Shown in pieces: positions 54,003 to 61,346 of a stretch of 64,000 bases of DNA. The DNA comes from Halomonas cupida (GTDB lineage: Bacteria; Pseudomonadota; Gammaproteobacteria; Pseudomonadales; Halomonadaceae). A program made the translations under genes and the position numbers. The DNA lies in assembly GCF_900142755.1 (NCBI RefSeq), contig NZ_FRCA01000001.1, positions 246,888 to 310,887 of the forward strand, given 5' to 3'. The notes under the pieces are model-generated. The model was not told the origin of the DNA. It searched no databases and was given only the letters and a program-made list of their open reading frames with translations. Positions within the stretch are counted from its first letter, which is position 1, and each line of letters starts with the position of its first letter.

Positions 54003-55850
54003 ATGATGCGAGCCCCCATGGTTGCCATGCCACATTGGCTGAGTCGTACCGTCACTCTTGCGGTGATGAGTGCAGTGCTGCTGTGGGTCGGAGGTCCGGG
54101 GAGCGCCCATGCTCAGATCCCCGCCAGTTCAACTGCACAGGAGCGCCCGGATGTTCGGGTGGTGGTCGATGTCTCCGGCAGCATGAAGGCCAATGATCCC
54201 AACCGGTTGTCCAGCAGTGCTCTGGACATGCTGGTCGCGCTGCTCCCCGGCGAAGTCTCGGCCGGAATCTGGACCTTTGGTGAGCGGGTCGATAACCCCT
54301 TGCCGTTGGCGCCGGTTACTGCTGAGTGGCGGGAGAATGCATTGCGCCTGCCACCCGCATTGCAGAATTATCAGCAATATACGGATATCGAGGCGGCTTT
54401 GCGTACGGCGTCGGCGGTCGATGGCAATGGATGGCGGCATGTGGTGCTGCTCACCGATGGCGTGATCGATCTGCCATCGACGCGAGGCACCAAACCCGCG
54501 ATCGATATTGCTTCACGGGCTCGTGTGCTCGATGCCATGTCACCGGACCTGGTCAGGCAGGGCGTCGTGGTGCATGCGATTGCCTTCTCGGCTGGTGCTG
54601 ATGTGGCCATGGTCGAGCGATTGGCCCAGCAGACCGGCGGGCTGGCCGCCGTAGTGGAAACACCGGAAGCCTTGCTGGGTGCTTTCCTGGATATCGTGGG
54701 CCGGATATTCCCGGCTGAGCAGGTACCGCTCGATGACGATGGAAGTTTCGTGATCGATGATAGCGTCAACGATTTCTCCGCTTTGGTCTTCCATGATCCG
54801 GATGATGGCGACATCACTCTGGTAGCACCGGATGGTACGCGCTACAGCCGCGATAACGTGCCGGACGAGATCAGTTGGCAGCACGAGCCACGCTTTGACC
54901 TGATTCGCGTGCCGGATGCGCAACAGGGGGAGTGGCGCATCGAAGGTGCGATGGGGGCCAACAGCCGCATCACGGTCTCCGGCGACCAGCGTCTGGTGAC
55001 TGGGGCGCTGCCGTCGACGCTGTATACCGGGTTCGAGGTGCCGCTGGAGGCCTGGCTGGAGTCGCCGGAAGAGGCGACTGCCCCGGAGGAGTTGACTGTT
55101 ACCGCGACTCTCAGTGGTGAAGCCTTCAAGGCGCCCGTCAATGCCACTCTGCAGCGCCGTGGTAAACATTTCTCCGGTATGCTGCCGGCACCGACGGCCA
55201 TCGGCAACGCACGACTGGTGATCGATGCGCGCGGCGAGAGCTTTCATCGTCAACGCGTCCAGGCGGTCAATATTCTACCGGCCATTGGCGCAGTGGTGAG
55301 TGATGATCGTCGTCATGTCGAGCTGGTGGCCGAGCATCCAGGCCTCAATCGCGGCAATACGGTGCTGTCCGGCGATCTACTGGGTGTGCCGCTGGTGGTG
55401 GAACCGGTAGGGCGTCAGCGTTGGGAAATCGCGCTGCCGGAGACCGATGAACAATTGCGTCAGCCGTTGGTGATCGAAGGCCAGGCCACTCTGGATGGCC
55501 GTGAGCATCGCTGGAAGCTGCCGACACTATGGCTCAATGCCGATGGCAGTGTGAGCATTGATAGGGCAGCGGCGGGCCCAACACTGGTGGGTGAGCGTTT
55601 GACTCAACAGGCCGAGGAGGCGGCGGGGCAACGTTCGGCAGAGGCCCTGGCTGATCGCTTTGTCGAACTGGTCAACAACCCTCGCCTGGTGGTGGACTGG
55701 GCCAGACAGACATGGCCAACGGTGAAGACGCGCGCTACGGATCCTCGGGTGTGGATTGGCCTGGCAGTACTTGTCCTGGTGTTGGTGGTGTGGAGCCGTT
55801 GGCGTCGCCGCCGTGCGTCGGGACCGACGCGGGAGGAGCCTCATGTGTGA
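54003..55850 (+). CDS. Von Willebrand factor type A domain membrane protein (TIGR03503-like)
   Basis: The 615-residue protein has a signal peptide (ending GGPGSAHA near residue 37) and a VWA domain starting RPDVRVVVDVSGSMKANDPN, with the MIDAS motif DVSGS. VVLLTDGVIDLPSTRGTK closes the VWA fold. A long beta-rich extracytoplasmic part follows, and a single C-terminal membrane helix, VWIGLAVLVLVLVVWSRWRR, anchors it with a short basic tail inside. This matches the TIGR03503 family of gammaproteobacterial VWA proteins, of unknown role. The preceding small membrane protein is probably its operon partner. Confidence 0.82.
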   Translation: MMRAPMVAMPHWLSRTVTLAVMSAVLLWVGGPGSAHAQIPASSTAQERPDVRVVVDVSGSMKANDPNRLSSSALDMLVALLPGEVSAGIWTFGERVDNPLPLAPVTAEWRENALRLPPALQNYQQYTDIEAALRTASAVDGNGWRHVVLLTDGVIDLPSTRGTKPAIDIASRARVLDAMSPDLVRQGVVVHAIAFSAGADVAMVERLAQQTGGLAAVVETPEALLGAFLDIVGRIFPAEQVPLDDDGSFVIDDSVNDFSALVFHDPDDGDITLVAPDGTRYSRDNVPDEISWQHEPRFDLIRVPDAQQGEWRIEGAMGANSRITVSGDQRLVTGALPSTLYTGFEVPLEAWLESPEEATAPEELTVTATLSGEAFKAPVNATLQRRGKHFSGMLPAPTAIGNARLVIDARGESFHRQRVQAVNILPAIGAVVSDDRRHVELVAEHPGLNRGNTVLSGDLLGVPLVVEPVGRQRWEIALPETDEQLRQPLVIEGQATLDGREHRWKLPTLWLNADGSVSIDRAAAGPTLVGERLTQQAEEAAGQRSAEALADRFVELVNNPRLVVDWARQTWPTVKTRATDPRVWIGLAVLVLVLVVWSRWRRRRASGPTREEPHV

Positions 55851-55931
55851 GCTACGCCGAGTTGACGATATTTTCTTGAATACTATTAACATGGCAATCA
55901 AATAGCTCATCCTGATCGATTTGATTTTCGT

Positions 55932-55977
55932 CCGCACCACACTGGCACAGATGCGCGGATCTGCTGGTGTGGTGCGG
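55932..55977. repeat. Inverted repeat CCGCACCACAC / GTGTGGTGCGG
   Basis: A perfect 11-bp inverted repeat brackets 24 bases that themselves contain a small CAGAT/ATCTG hairpin. The right arm runs straight into copy B of the 84-bp repeat. The GTGTGGTGC core also forms the end of the MITE-like element at 29.5 kb, so these are related mobile-element ends. Confidence 0.7.
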
Positions 55978-56057
55978 TCTCGCGTCGGCCTGATGGCCGA
56001 CGGCGGCACGTCCATGTGCCGCCATTAACCCAACATGAAAGCATGCCGGGTTAATAA
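55974..56057. repeat. 84-bp three-hairpin intergenic repeat, copy B
   Basis: This is the second copy of the repeat at 29387-29470, with one base changed (A for C in the loop of the second hairpin, near 56014). The three stems are unchanged. It lies after the VWA gene, again downstream of a plus-strand gene and in the same orientation relative to it. Confidence 0.85.
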
Positions 56058-56143
56058 TGAGATATTCTCGGGATGTTGTCTCGGGAAGCGCGTGGGGTAC
56101 CGGATATAGGGCCTTGTTTTGCCGTATGCGCTGACTGTGGCGT

Positions 56144-56201
56144 GAGACGCAATTTCGGACTGATCTCAGTTGCGTCTCGGGACTGATTTGAGTTGCGTCT
56201 C
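56144..56201. repeat. Tandem 22-bp repeat with an inverted flank
   Basis: GGACTGATCTCAGTTGCGTCTC (56157-56178) and GGACTGATTTGAGTTGCGTCTC (56180-56201) differ at two positions and are spaced 23 bases apart. GAGACGCAA at 56144-56152 is inverted to the TTGCGTCTC of both copies. Confidence 0.75.
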
Positions 56202-56616
56202 GCGCCTTTCAGGCCTTCACTACGTAAGGGCCTGCTCGCAAACTCCGCCTTGTCCTTGATGGGCCGGGCCACATGTATTCCTGTACCCGATGAAAATGGA
56301 TGACTGACAGGGACTGGGCAGTGGTTGATGAACTGAAATAATAATATGAGATTTCAGCAACACTGTTTTCGCCAGTTGCTGCATTTATGGTGGTGCGCTG
56401 GGCAATAGAAGTTAATACACAGCTCATGCGACTCGATGCGAAAATAGAGTCGTCGATACTGTACGTGAGATCCCCGAGAGATGGGTGTGGAGCCAGCGCG
56501 TCGAAGGTATTGGAAATAAGCAGAAAGCTTGTTACTGCCAAACGATCTATTATTTGCAATGACATAACATCGAGGTTGATGACTACGGTTTCTGAGGTTG
56601 ATACAGGAGAGTCACC
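56202..56616. other. Gene-free AT-richer stretch before the metallothionein
   Basis: This 415-base stretch is richer in A and T than its surroundings. Short open frames exist on both strands (about 118 codons minus, about 78 codons plus), but none has convincing codon use, a ribosome site or a recognised domain. I see no operator I can name. It may hold the promoter of the metallothionein gene and remnants of mobile DNA. Confidence 0.4.
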
Positions 56617-56778
56617 ATGAATCAGGAATCCCGGAAAACGTGTGCCTGCCCCGACTGCAAATGCGCGGTGGACAGTCAGTCCATCGAAAAGGATGGAAAG
56701 CTATATTGCTGTGAAGCCTGTGCTACAGGCCATGCCGATGGCTCAAAGGACTGTGGTCATAACTGCGAATGCGGATGA
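56617..56778 (+). CDS. bmtA: Bacterial metallothionein (BmtA-type)
   Basis: A 53-residue protein, MNQESRKTCACPDCKCAVDS at its start, carries ten cysteines in the pattern of SmtA/BmtA: C-A-C-P-D-C-K-C near the N-terminus, Y-C-C-E-A-C in the middle and D-C-G-H-N-C-E-C-G at the end, with two histidines. This matches pseudomonad BmtA in length and cysteine spacing. It should bind zinc, cadmium or copper in the cytoplasm. AGGAGAG lies seven bases before the ATG. No SmtB-type regulator is adjacent, and the gene is followed by a terminator. Confidence 0.9.
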   Translation: MNQESRKTCACPDCKCAVDSQSIEKDGKLYCCEACATGHADGSKDCGHNCECG

Positions 56779-56787
56779 TGTCCCTTG

Positions 56788-56813
56788 GGAGGCCTGTAAG
56801 GGCCTCCTCTTTA
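56788..56813 (+). terminator. Terminator after the metallothionein gene
   Basis: GGAGGCC and GGCCTCC form a 7-bp stem with a 6-base loop, followed by TCTTTAT. It lies 10 bases after the stop codon. Confidence 0.75.
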
Positions 56814-57021
56814 TATCTACGGCAATCGCCAGTTCTGGATGTACCGCTTTCCAGGCAGGCTGGCATATATGTCATGTTTATCCAGTGCTGCCTTCTTGAT
56901 GGGGCGATCAAAGGCGTCAGGTTTCACAGGAACATACCTGGCTTCGACGGGTCACATGATTGGTCACCGACGCGCTTCTGAAGGGGTCGGTGGCCGAACC
57001 CCCATTCATGGAGAATGTTGT

Positions 57022-57459
57022 ATGGATACACGACTCAAGACCCTCATCCTTGCTGGGCTGTTTAGCCTTTCGTCGATTGGTCAGGTGCAGGCCCTGTCTC
57101 TCGATAGCGTGACGGACCAAGCAGGCGACATGCTGTCGGGTGGTGAGAGCGGCGGACTGTTGAGCTCTCTATCGAGTGGTTCATTCAGTTCCGGCAGTCT
57201 GACTAACCTGACTGGTGTCATTAGCTATTGTCAGGAAAATGGCTATCTCGATAGCACCGCCGATATTGCGAAGAATCAAGTGATGGAGCAGCTTGGTGTT
57301 TCCTCGGAGCCCATGAATGATAGCGACTATCAGGAGGGATTGAGCGGTATTCTGCAGGGAGACGGCGAGTCGTTCAATCTGGCATCCTTGGGGGATACCG
57401 TCGGCGAAAAGGCCTGTGGCATAGTCGCCGACCAGGCCTTGTCCATAGCCGGGGGGTAA
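57022..57459 (+). CDS. DUF2501 (YjjA-like) secreted protein
   Basis: The 145-residue protein starts MDTRLKTLILAGLFSLSSIG with a signal peptide cleaved near VQA-LS (residue 24). The mature part has LSLDSVTDQAGDMLSGGESG, a serine/glycine stretch, then LTGVISYCQENGYLDSTADI and the C-terminal ACGIVADQALSIAGG, which match the DUF2501 family; E. coli YjjA is the best-known member. The function is unknown. Two cysteines may form a disulfide. A hairpin with G-U pairs (near 56974-57000) lies in its leader, and GGAG precedes the ATG. Confidence 0.83.
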   Translation: MDTRLKTLILAGLFSLSSIGQVQALSLDSVTDQAGDMLSGGESGGLLSSLSSGSFSSGSLTNLTGVISYCQENGYLDSTADIAKNQVMEQLGVSSEPMNDSDYQEGLSGILQGDGESFNLASLGDTVGEKACGIVADQALSIAGG

Positions 57460-57470
57460 GACGTTATCCC

Positions 57471-57503
57471 AGGCCTCGTTGCGATGGGGCCTCCTGCTCT
57501 TTC
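57471..57503 (+). terminator. Weak terminator after the DUF2501 gene
   Basis: AGGCC at 57471 pairs with GGCCT at 57488, and TCCTGCTCTTTC follows. The stem is short, so confidence is modest. Confidence 0.45.
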
Positions 57504-57521
57504 ACCATTCCACCTCCTTGT

Positions 57522-57585
57522 TATCCTTCGATACAGTTGTCCTTCGACACAGTAACTCCACGACACAGCTATCCTCCGACGCAAC
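57522..57585. repeat. Four degenerate 16-bp tandem repeats
   Basis: Units TATCCTTCGATACAGT, TGTCCTTCGACACAGT, AACTCCACGACACAGC and TATCCTCCGACGCAAC follow one another without gaps. Unit 2 differs from unit 1 at two positions; the others have drifted further. The surrounding 880 bases (57460-58337) contain no gene I can support. Confidence 0.7.
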
Positions 57586-57805
57586 CTGTTGCACTGCTGT
57601 CTGGTCGACATTCGCCGTCCGACGCTGAGCTTGGTAGTTAGCCCGTGAGCCCAGTAGATCTCGGTTATTCGCTATTTCCCGGCTCGGTGCCGGAAGAGGT
57701 AGCAACAGGTGATATGGCATCGGCGGTTCTGGAATGAATATCGGTGACGGTGTTGGGGGATGGGCGGCGAGCTGGGCGCTGGGCCCGCGAGTTCGTGGCA
57801 TTGAC

Positions 57806-57833
57806 AAAAAAAGCCCCGGATGACGACCGGGGC
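57806..57833 (-). terminator. Orphan rho-independent terminator, minus strand
   Basis: GCCCCGG at 57813-57819 and CCGGGGC at 57827-57833 form a perfect 7-bp stem; on the minus strand the stem is followed by seven T (complement of A at 57806-57812). No minus-strand gene ends here, so an unannotated transcript from the right is implied. Confidence 0.75.
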
Positions 57834-58040
57834 ATGGGCAAGATTCACAGCTACGAGAGATGCGGTGTGGAGATTATCACTCCCGTGTCATCCAGCAATA
57901 CTGACACTGACCTCTCTATACCCTGCTGCGACTATGCCTTGCTGCGACTTGGATGGTGCAGGATGAGATCGCCGTGAATAGGCATGGGTGGTGGCGTCAA
58001 GCATCATTGAGATACGTCTACTCCAGGAGTGAGCTGGCCC

Positions 58041-58088
58041 TCGAGCCCTCGAGCCCAGGAGCCCAGGAGCCCAGGAGCCCAGGAGCCC
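58041..58088. repeat. Six 8-bp tandem repeats (AGGAGCCC/TCGAGCCC)
   Basis: Two TCGAGCCC units and four AGGAGCCC units lie end to end. The GAGCC core matches that of the heptamer arrays near 42.7 and 43.3 kb, which suggests one family of intergenic tandem repeats. Confidence 0.85.
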
Positions 58089-58123
58089 GTTCGACATGAT
58101 GGAGCACCCGTAGCGCACGTCTA

Positions 58124-58156
58124 CTCTCCGGCGGGAGGGCACCTCCCGCCGGAGAG
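58124..58156. repeat. Perfect 15-bp hairpin
   Basis: CTCTCCGGCGGGAGG at 58124-58138 and its exact reverse complement at 58142-58156 flank a 3-base loop. It lies 181 bases before the glutamine amidotransferase gene. There is no T-tract on either side, so simple termination is doubtful. Confidence 0.75.
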
Positions 58157-58337
58157 AGAGATCAGGGGCCGGGGCGACTGGGTCGTACGAGCGTGGGGGC
58201 TCGAGCGCACTATCCACGCGAGCGCCGGACAATCAGGCCGGTCAAGTAGTTCATTTCGTGAGACACTTAGACTATCGTGAGACGTAAGGTCATGCAGAAG
58301 ATTGATCTACAAAGAGAATTCATAGCGGAAGAGCTCC

Positions 58338-59132
58338 ATGTGTGAGTTGCTGGGCATGAGTGCCAATGTCCCCACTGATATCTGTTTCAGCTTTACCGGC
58401 TTCCTGACTCGCGGGGGCGGTACAGGGCCGCATCGTGATGGCTGGGGCATTGCCTTTTACGAGGAGGGGGGTTATCGCGATTTCCGTGACCCCCATCCGT
58501 CTGTTCACTCACCGATAGCGCGCTTGATCTGTGATTACCCGATCAAGTCACACATCGTCATCAGCCACATCCGCCAGGCCAATGTCGGCAAGGTGAAGCT
58601 CGCCAATACCCATCCCTTTACCCGTGAGATGTGGGGGCGCCCCTGGTGCTATGCCCACAACGGGCAGTTGACGGGGTGGGAGTCGCTACCGTTGAGCTTC
58701 TATCGGCCGGTGGGCTCCACGGATAGCGAGCATGCCTTCTGCTGGCTGATGGGCGAATTGCGTCAGCGCTTTCCCGAACCGGTCGATGATTGCCGGCAGT
58801 TGTGGCAAGGCGTGCACGAGCTGTGTGAGCGCTTGCGCGGGCTGGGTGTGTTCAATCTGCTATTGTCTGATGGACAGTACCTGTACAGCTATTGTTCGAC
58901 GAAACTGGCTCATATCACCCGCAAGTCGCCCTTTGGAGAGGCGAGCCTGTCCGACGCGGAGATGATGGTTAATTTTGTCGAGCACACCACGCCGAACGAT
59001 GTGGTGTCGGTAGTGGCCACGGAGCCTCTGACCGACAACGAGCGCTGGGTCCGGATGTTGCCGGGCGAGCTGCTGGTCTGGCACGAAGGGCAGATCGTTG
59101 GACGTTATCTGGCTGAGGCCACCACGGAATGA
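58338..59132 (+). CDS. Class II glutamine amidotransferase (YafJ-like)
   Basis: The 264-residue protein starts MCELLGMSANVPTDICFSFT; the cysteine after the initiator methionine is the Ntn nucleophile. GGGTGPHRDGWGIAFYEEGG, VISHIRQANVGKVKLANTHPF and AHNGQLTGWESL carry the conserved substrate-binding residues of class II glutaminases. It resembles YafJ and lacks the synthase domains of GlmS, PurF or GltB, so its acceptor is unknown. GGAAGAG precedes the ATG. Confidence 0.9.
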   Translation: MCELLGMSANVPTDICFSFTGFLTRGGGTGPHRDGWGIAFYEEGGYRDFRDPHPSVHSPIARLICDYPIKSHIVISHIRQANVGKVKLANTHPFTREMWGRPWCYAHNGQLTGWESLPLSFYRPVGSTDSEHAFCWLMGELRQRFPEPVDDCRQLWQGVHELCERLRGLGVFNLLLSDGQYLYSYCSTKLAHITRKSPFGEASLSDAEMMVNFVEHTTPNDVVSVVATEPLTDNERWVRMLPGELLVWHEGQIVGRYLAEATTE

Positions 59133-59201
59133 AACGACGCTATCGCCCGGCATGATAAGGCAATGGTGCTCCAGTGGAGGAGATGGCGGGCGACGTATGC
59201 C

Positions 59202-59227
59202 TACAATGTTTTAAACGAAAGTTTAAA
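59202..59227 (+). promoter_or_regulatory. TACAAT box and PsrA-like operator upstream of fadD
   Basis: TACAAT at 59202-59207 resembles a -10 box. It is followed at once by the palindrome TTTAAAC-GAAA-GTTTAAA at 59210-59227, close to the PsrA consensus (A-A-A-C, four bases, G-T-T-T). PsrA is a TetR-type repressor of fatty acid breakdown genes in Pseudomonas relatives. The site is about 255 bases before the fadD start, so it would imply a long leader. Confidence 0.5.
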
Positions 59228-59481
59228 TCAGACGTATTACAGTTCTGGCGCGACCAGGCTAAGGTATCCCCCAGAGATGCTTCTGGACCATATGCTGGCT
59301 GTTCCGGGGCGCTGGCTGTGATTCGGTATCACCAGAGGTGGAATGGATGACAGTGCAGTGATCGGGAAAAGCTCATCAATTCCGAGGTATCGAAGAAAAA
59401 GCGATAAAGAAGATAGCTGCAGGACAAAGGGCTATAAAACAATAGGGGGCTCGCGGGGGCCTCCGGTGATGGAGAAAGTCC

Positions 59482-61167
59482 ATGAATGAGCATGACAGCG
59501 AGACAATTGTCCGTGGAGCCGCGCTGGAAGGGCTGGACGACTATCACTCGATAATGGATATCTTCCGCCGTTCGGTGGAACGCTATTCCAGCAATATCGC
59601 TTTCTCATGCATGGGCAAGTCGCTGAGCTATCGTGAACTGGATCGTCTGTCGGCGGATTTCGCCGCCTGGTTGCAGAACGAGACATCATTGCAGCCGGGC
59701 GATCGTATTGCCATTCAGCTCCCCAACCTGCTGCAGTTCCCGGTGGCCGTGTTCGGTGCGATTCGCGCCGGTCTGGTCGTGGTCAACACCAATCCGCTCT
59801 ACACCGAGCGCGAGATGGCGCACCAGTTCAAGGACTCCGGGGCGAAAGCGATCCTGATTCTGGCCAATATGGCCGACAAGCTGGAGAAGGTTCTCGACCA
59901 GACCGAGATCGAACATGTGGTGGTGACGGAGATCGGTGATCTCCACGACTTCCCCAAACGTCCGTTGATCAACTTCGTGGTCAAGTACATCAAGAAGATG
60001 GTGCCGCGCTACTCGCTCAAGAGTGCGGTTTCCTTCCGTGATGCGCTCAAGCGCGGCGGGGGGGTGGATCACCAGGATATCACCCGTGAACTGGATGATA
60101 TCGCTGCGCTGCAGTACACCGGTGGAACCACTGGTCTGGCCAAGGGCACCATGCTGACCCATCGCAACCTCGTGGCTAATATGCTGCAGGCCAAGGCGGC
60201 GATTGGTTCCGGGCTCAAGGAAGGTTCGGAGATCGTGGTGGCGCCGCTGCCGGTCTACCATATCTACACCTTCACGGTGAATTGCCTGTTCATGCTGGAA
60301 GGCGGTAATCACTCGGTATTGATCACCAATCCCCGTGACCTCGATAATTTCGTCAAGGAATTGCGGGCGACACCGTTCACTGGCTTTGTGGGCCTCAACA
60401 CCCTGTTCAATGCCTTGTGCAACCGCGATGACTTCAAGGCCCTGGACTTTTCGCGCCTGCACCTGACCATCTCCGGCGGCATGGCGTTGACGGGTGCCGT
60501 GGCCAGACGCTGGGAAGAGGTCACTGGTTGCCCGGTGGCGGAAGGCTATGGCCTCACCGAGACATCTCCCATTGTCAGTTTCAACCCGGTCGATGCCATT
60601 CAGTTGGGCACCATCGGCAAGCCAGTGGCCGGTACCGAACTGAGGTTGTGCGATGCAGAAGGCAAGACACCGCCACCCGGAGAGCCGGGTGAACTCTGTG
60701 TGCGTGGTCCCCAGGTGATGAAGGGGTACTGGAATCGTGATGACGAGACGGCCAGAGCCATCGATGCCGATGGTTTCTTCCATACCGGCGATATCGCGGT
60801 GATCCAGGACGATGGTTATGTGCGTATCGTCGACCGCAAGAAGGACATGATTCTGGTCTCTGGCTTCAACGTCTACCCCAACGAGATCGAGGATGTTGTC
60901 GCGGCTCACCCCGGCGTTGTTGAATCCTGTGCTGTAGGCGTTCCGGATGCCACTAACGGCGAGGTCATCAAGCTCTTCGTGGTGGCACGGGATTCATCGC
61001 TGACTGCCGAGGAGTTGCGTAGCTGGTGCAAGAAGGAACTGACCGCCTACAAGGTGCCCAAGCTGGTCGAGTTCCGCGATGAGCTGCCCAAGACCAATGT
61101 CGGCAAGGTGCTGCGCCGGCAGCTGCGTGATGAAGAGGCCAACGACAAGGGAGCCGGTGCCGACTGA
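59482..61167 (+). CDS. fadD: Long-chain fatty acid-CoA ligase
   Basis: The 561-residue protein has the adenylate-forming motifs: LQYTGGTTGLAKGTMLTHRN (P-loop-like), EGYGLTETSPIVSFNP (linker) and FHTGDIAVIQDDGYVRIVDR with KKDMILVSGFNVYPNEIEDV (FACS signature). The C-terminal lysine region is TAYKVPKLVEFRDELPKTN. It activates fatty acids to acyl-CoA for beta-oxidation at the inner membrane. A PsrA-like palindrome upstream agrees with this role. A strong stem lies after the gene. Confidence 0.93.
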   Translation: MNEHDSETIVRGAALEGLDDYHSIMDIFRRSVERYSSNIAFSCMGKSLSYRELDRLSADFAAWLQNETSLQPGDRIAIQLPNLLQFPVAVFGAIRAGLVVVNTNPLYTEREMAHQFKDSGAKAILILANMADKLEKVLDQTEIEHVVVTEIGDLHDFPKRPLINFVVKYIKKMVPRYSLKSAVSFRDALKRGGGVDHQDITRELDDIAALQYTGGTTGLAKGTMLTHRNLVANMLQAKAAIGSGLKEGSEIVVAPLPVYHIYTFTVNCLFMLEGGNHSVLITNPRDLDNFVKELRATPFTGFVGLNTLFNALCNRDDFKALDFSRLHLTISGGMALTGAVARRWEEVTGCPVAEGYGLTETSPIVSFNPVDAIQLGTIGKPVAGTELRLCDAEGKTPPPGEPGELCVRGPQVMKGYWNRDDETARAIDADGFFHTGDIAVIQDDGYVRIVDRKKDMILVSGFNVYPNEIEDVVAAHPGVVESCAVGVPDATNGEVIKLFVVARDSSLTAEELRSWCKKELTAYKVPKLVEFRDELPKTNVGKVLRRQLRDEEANDKGAGAD

Positions 61168-61275
61168 GTCGGTGCGGCGTCCTGCAGGTCGGGATGGCCC
61201 GGGGGTAGAGTTGGCTCCAGGGTAGAGTTGGCTCTGGAGTGATGGTCGGCGTTACAATATCCGCTTTTATGCCCA

Positions 61276-61309
61276 GACGCTTCGCGCTTTCCAGCGCGAA
61301 GCGTCCTTT
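61276..61309 (+). terminator. Strong hairpin after fadD
   Basis: GACGCTTCGCGCT and AGCGCGAAGCGTC form a perfect 13-bp stem with a TTCC loop, followed by CTTTG. It should end the fadD transcript before hrpA, which starts 38 bases later. Confidence 0.7.
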
Positions 61310-61346
61310 GCTGTGGAGCCTGGTTTTCCATCATGAGTTTCCCATC

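Noticed and set aside
56209..56565. Minus-strand frame of about 118 codons with a signal-like start
   Set aside because: No ribosome site, atypical residue use (YYYFSSSTTAQS) and an overlap with other short frames make it unsafe to call.
57888..58232. Minus-strand frame upstream of the orphan terminator
   Set aside because: It runs through the 8-bp tandem array and the 15-bp hairpin and has no recognisable start signal; a noncoding RNA fits better.
59686..60909. Open frame of about 407 codons antisense to fadD
   Set aside because: fadD is full length with all motifs; the antisense frame is a shadow.
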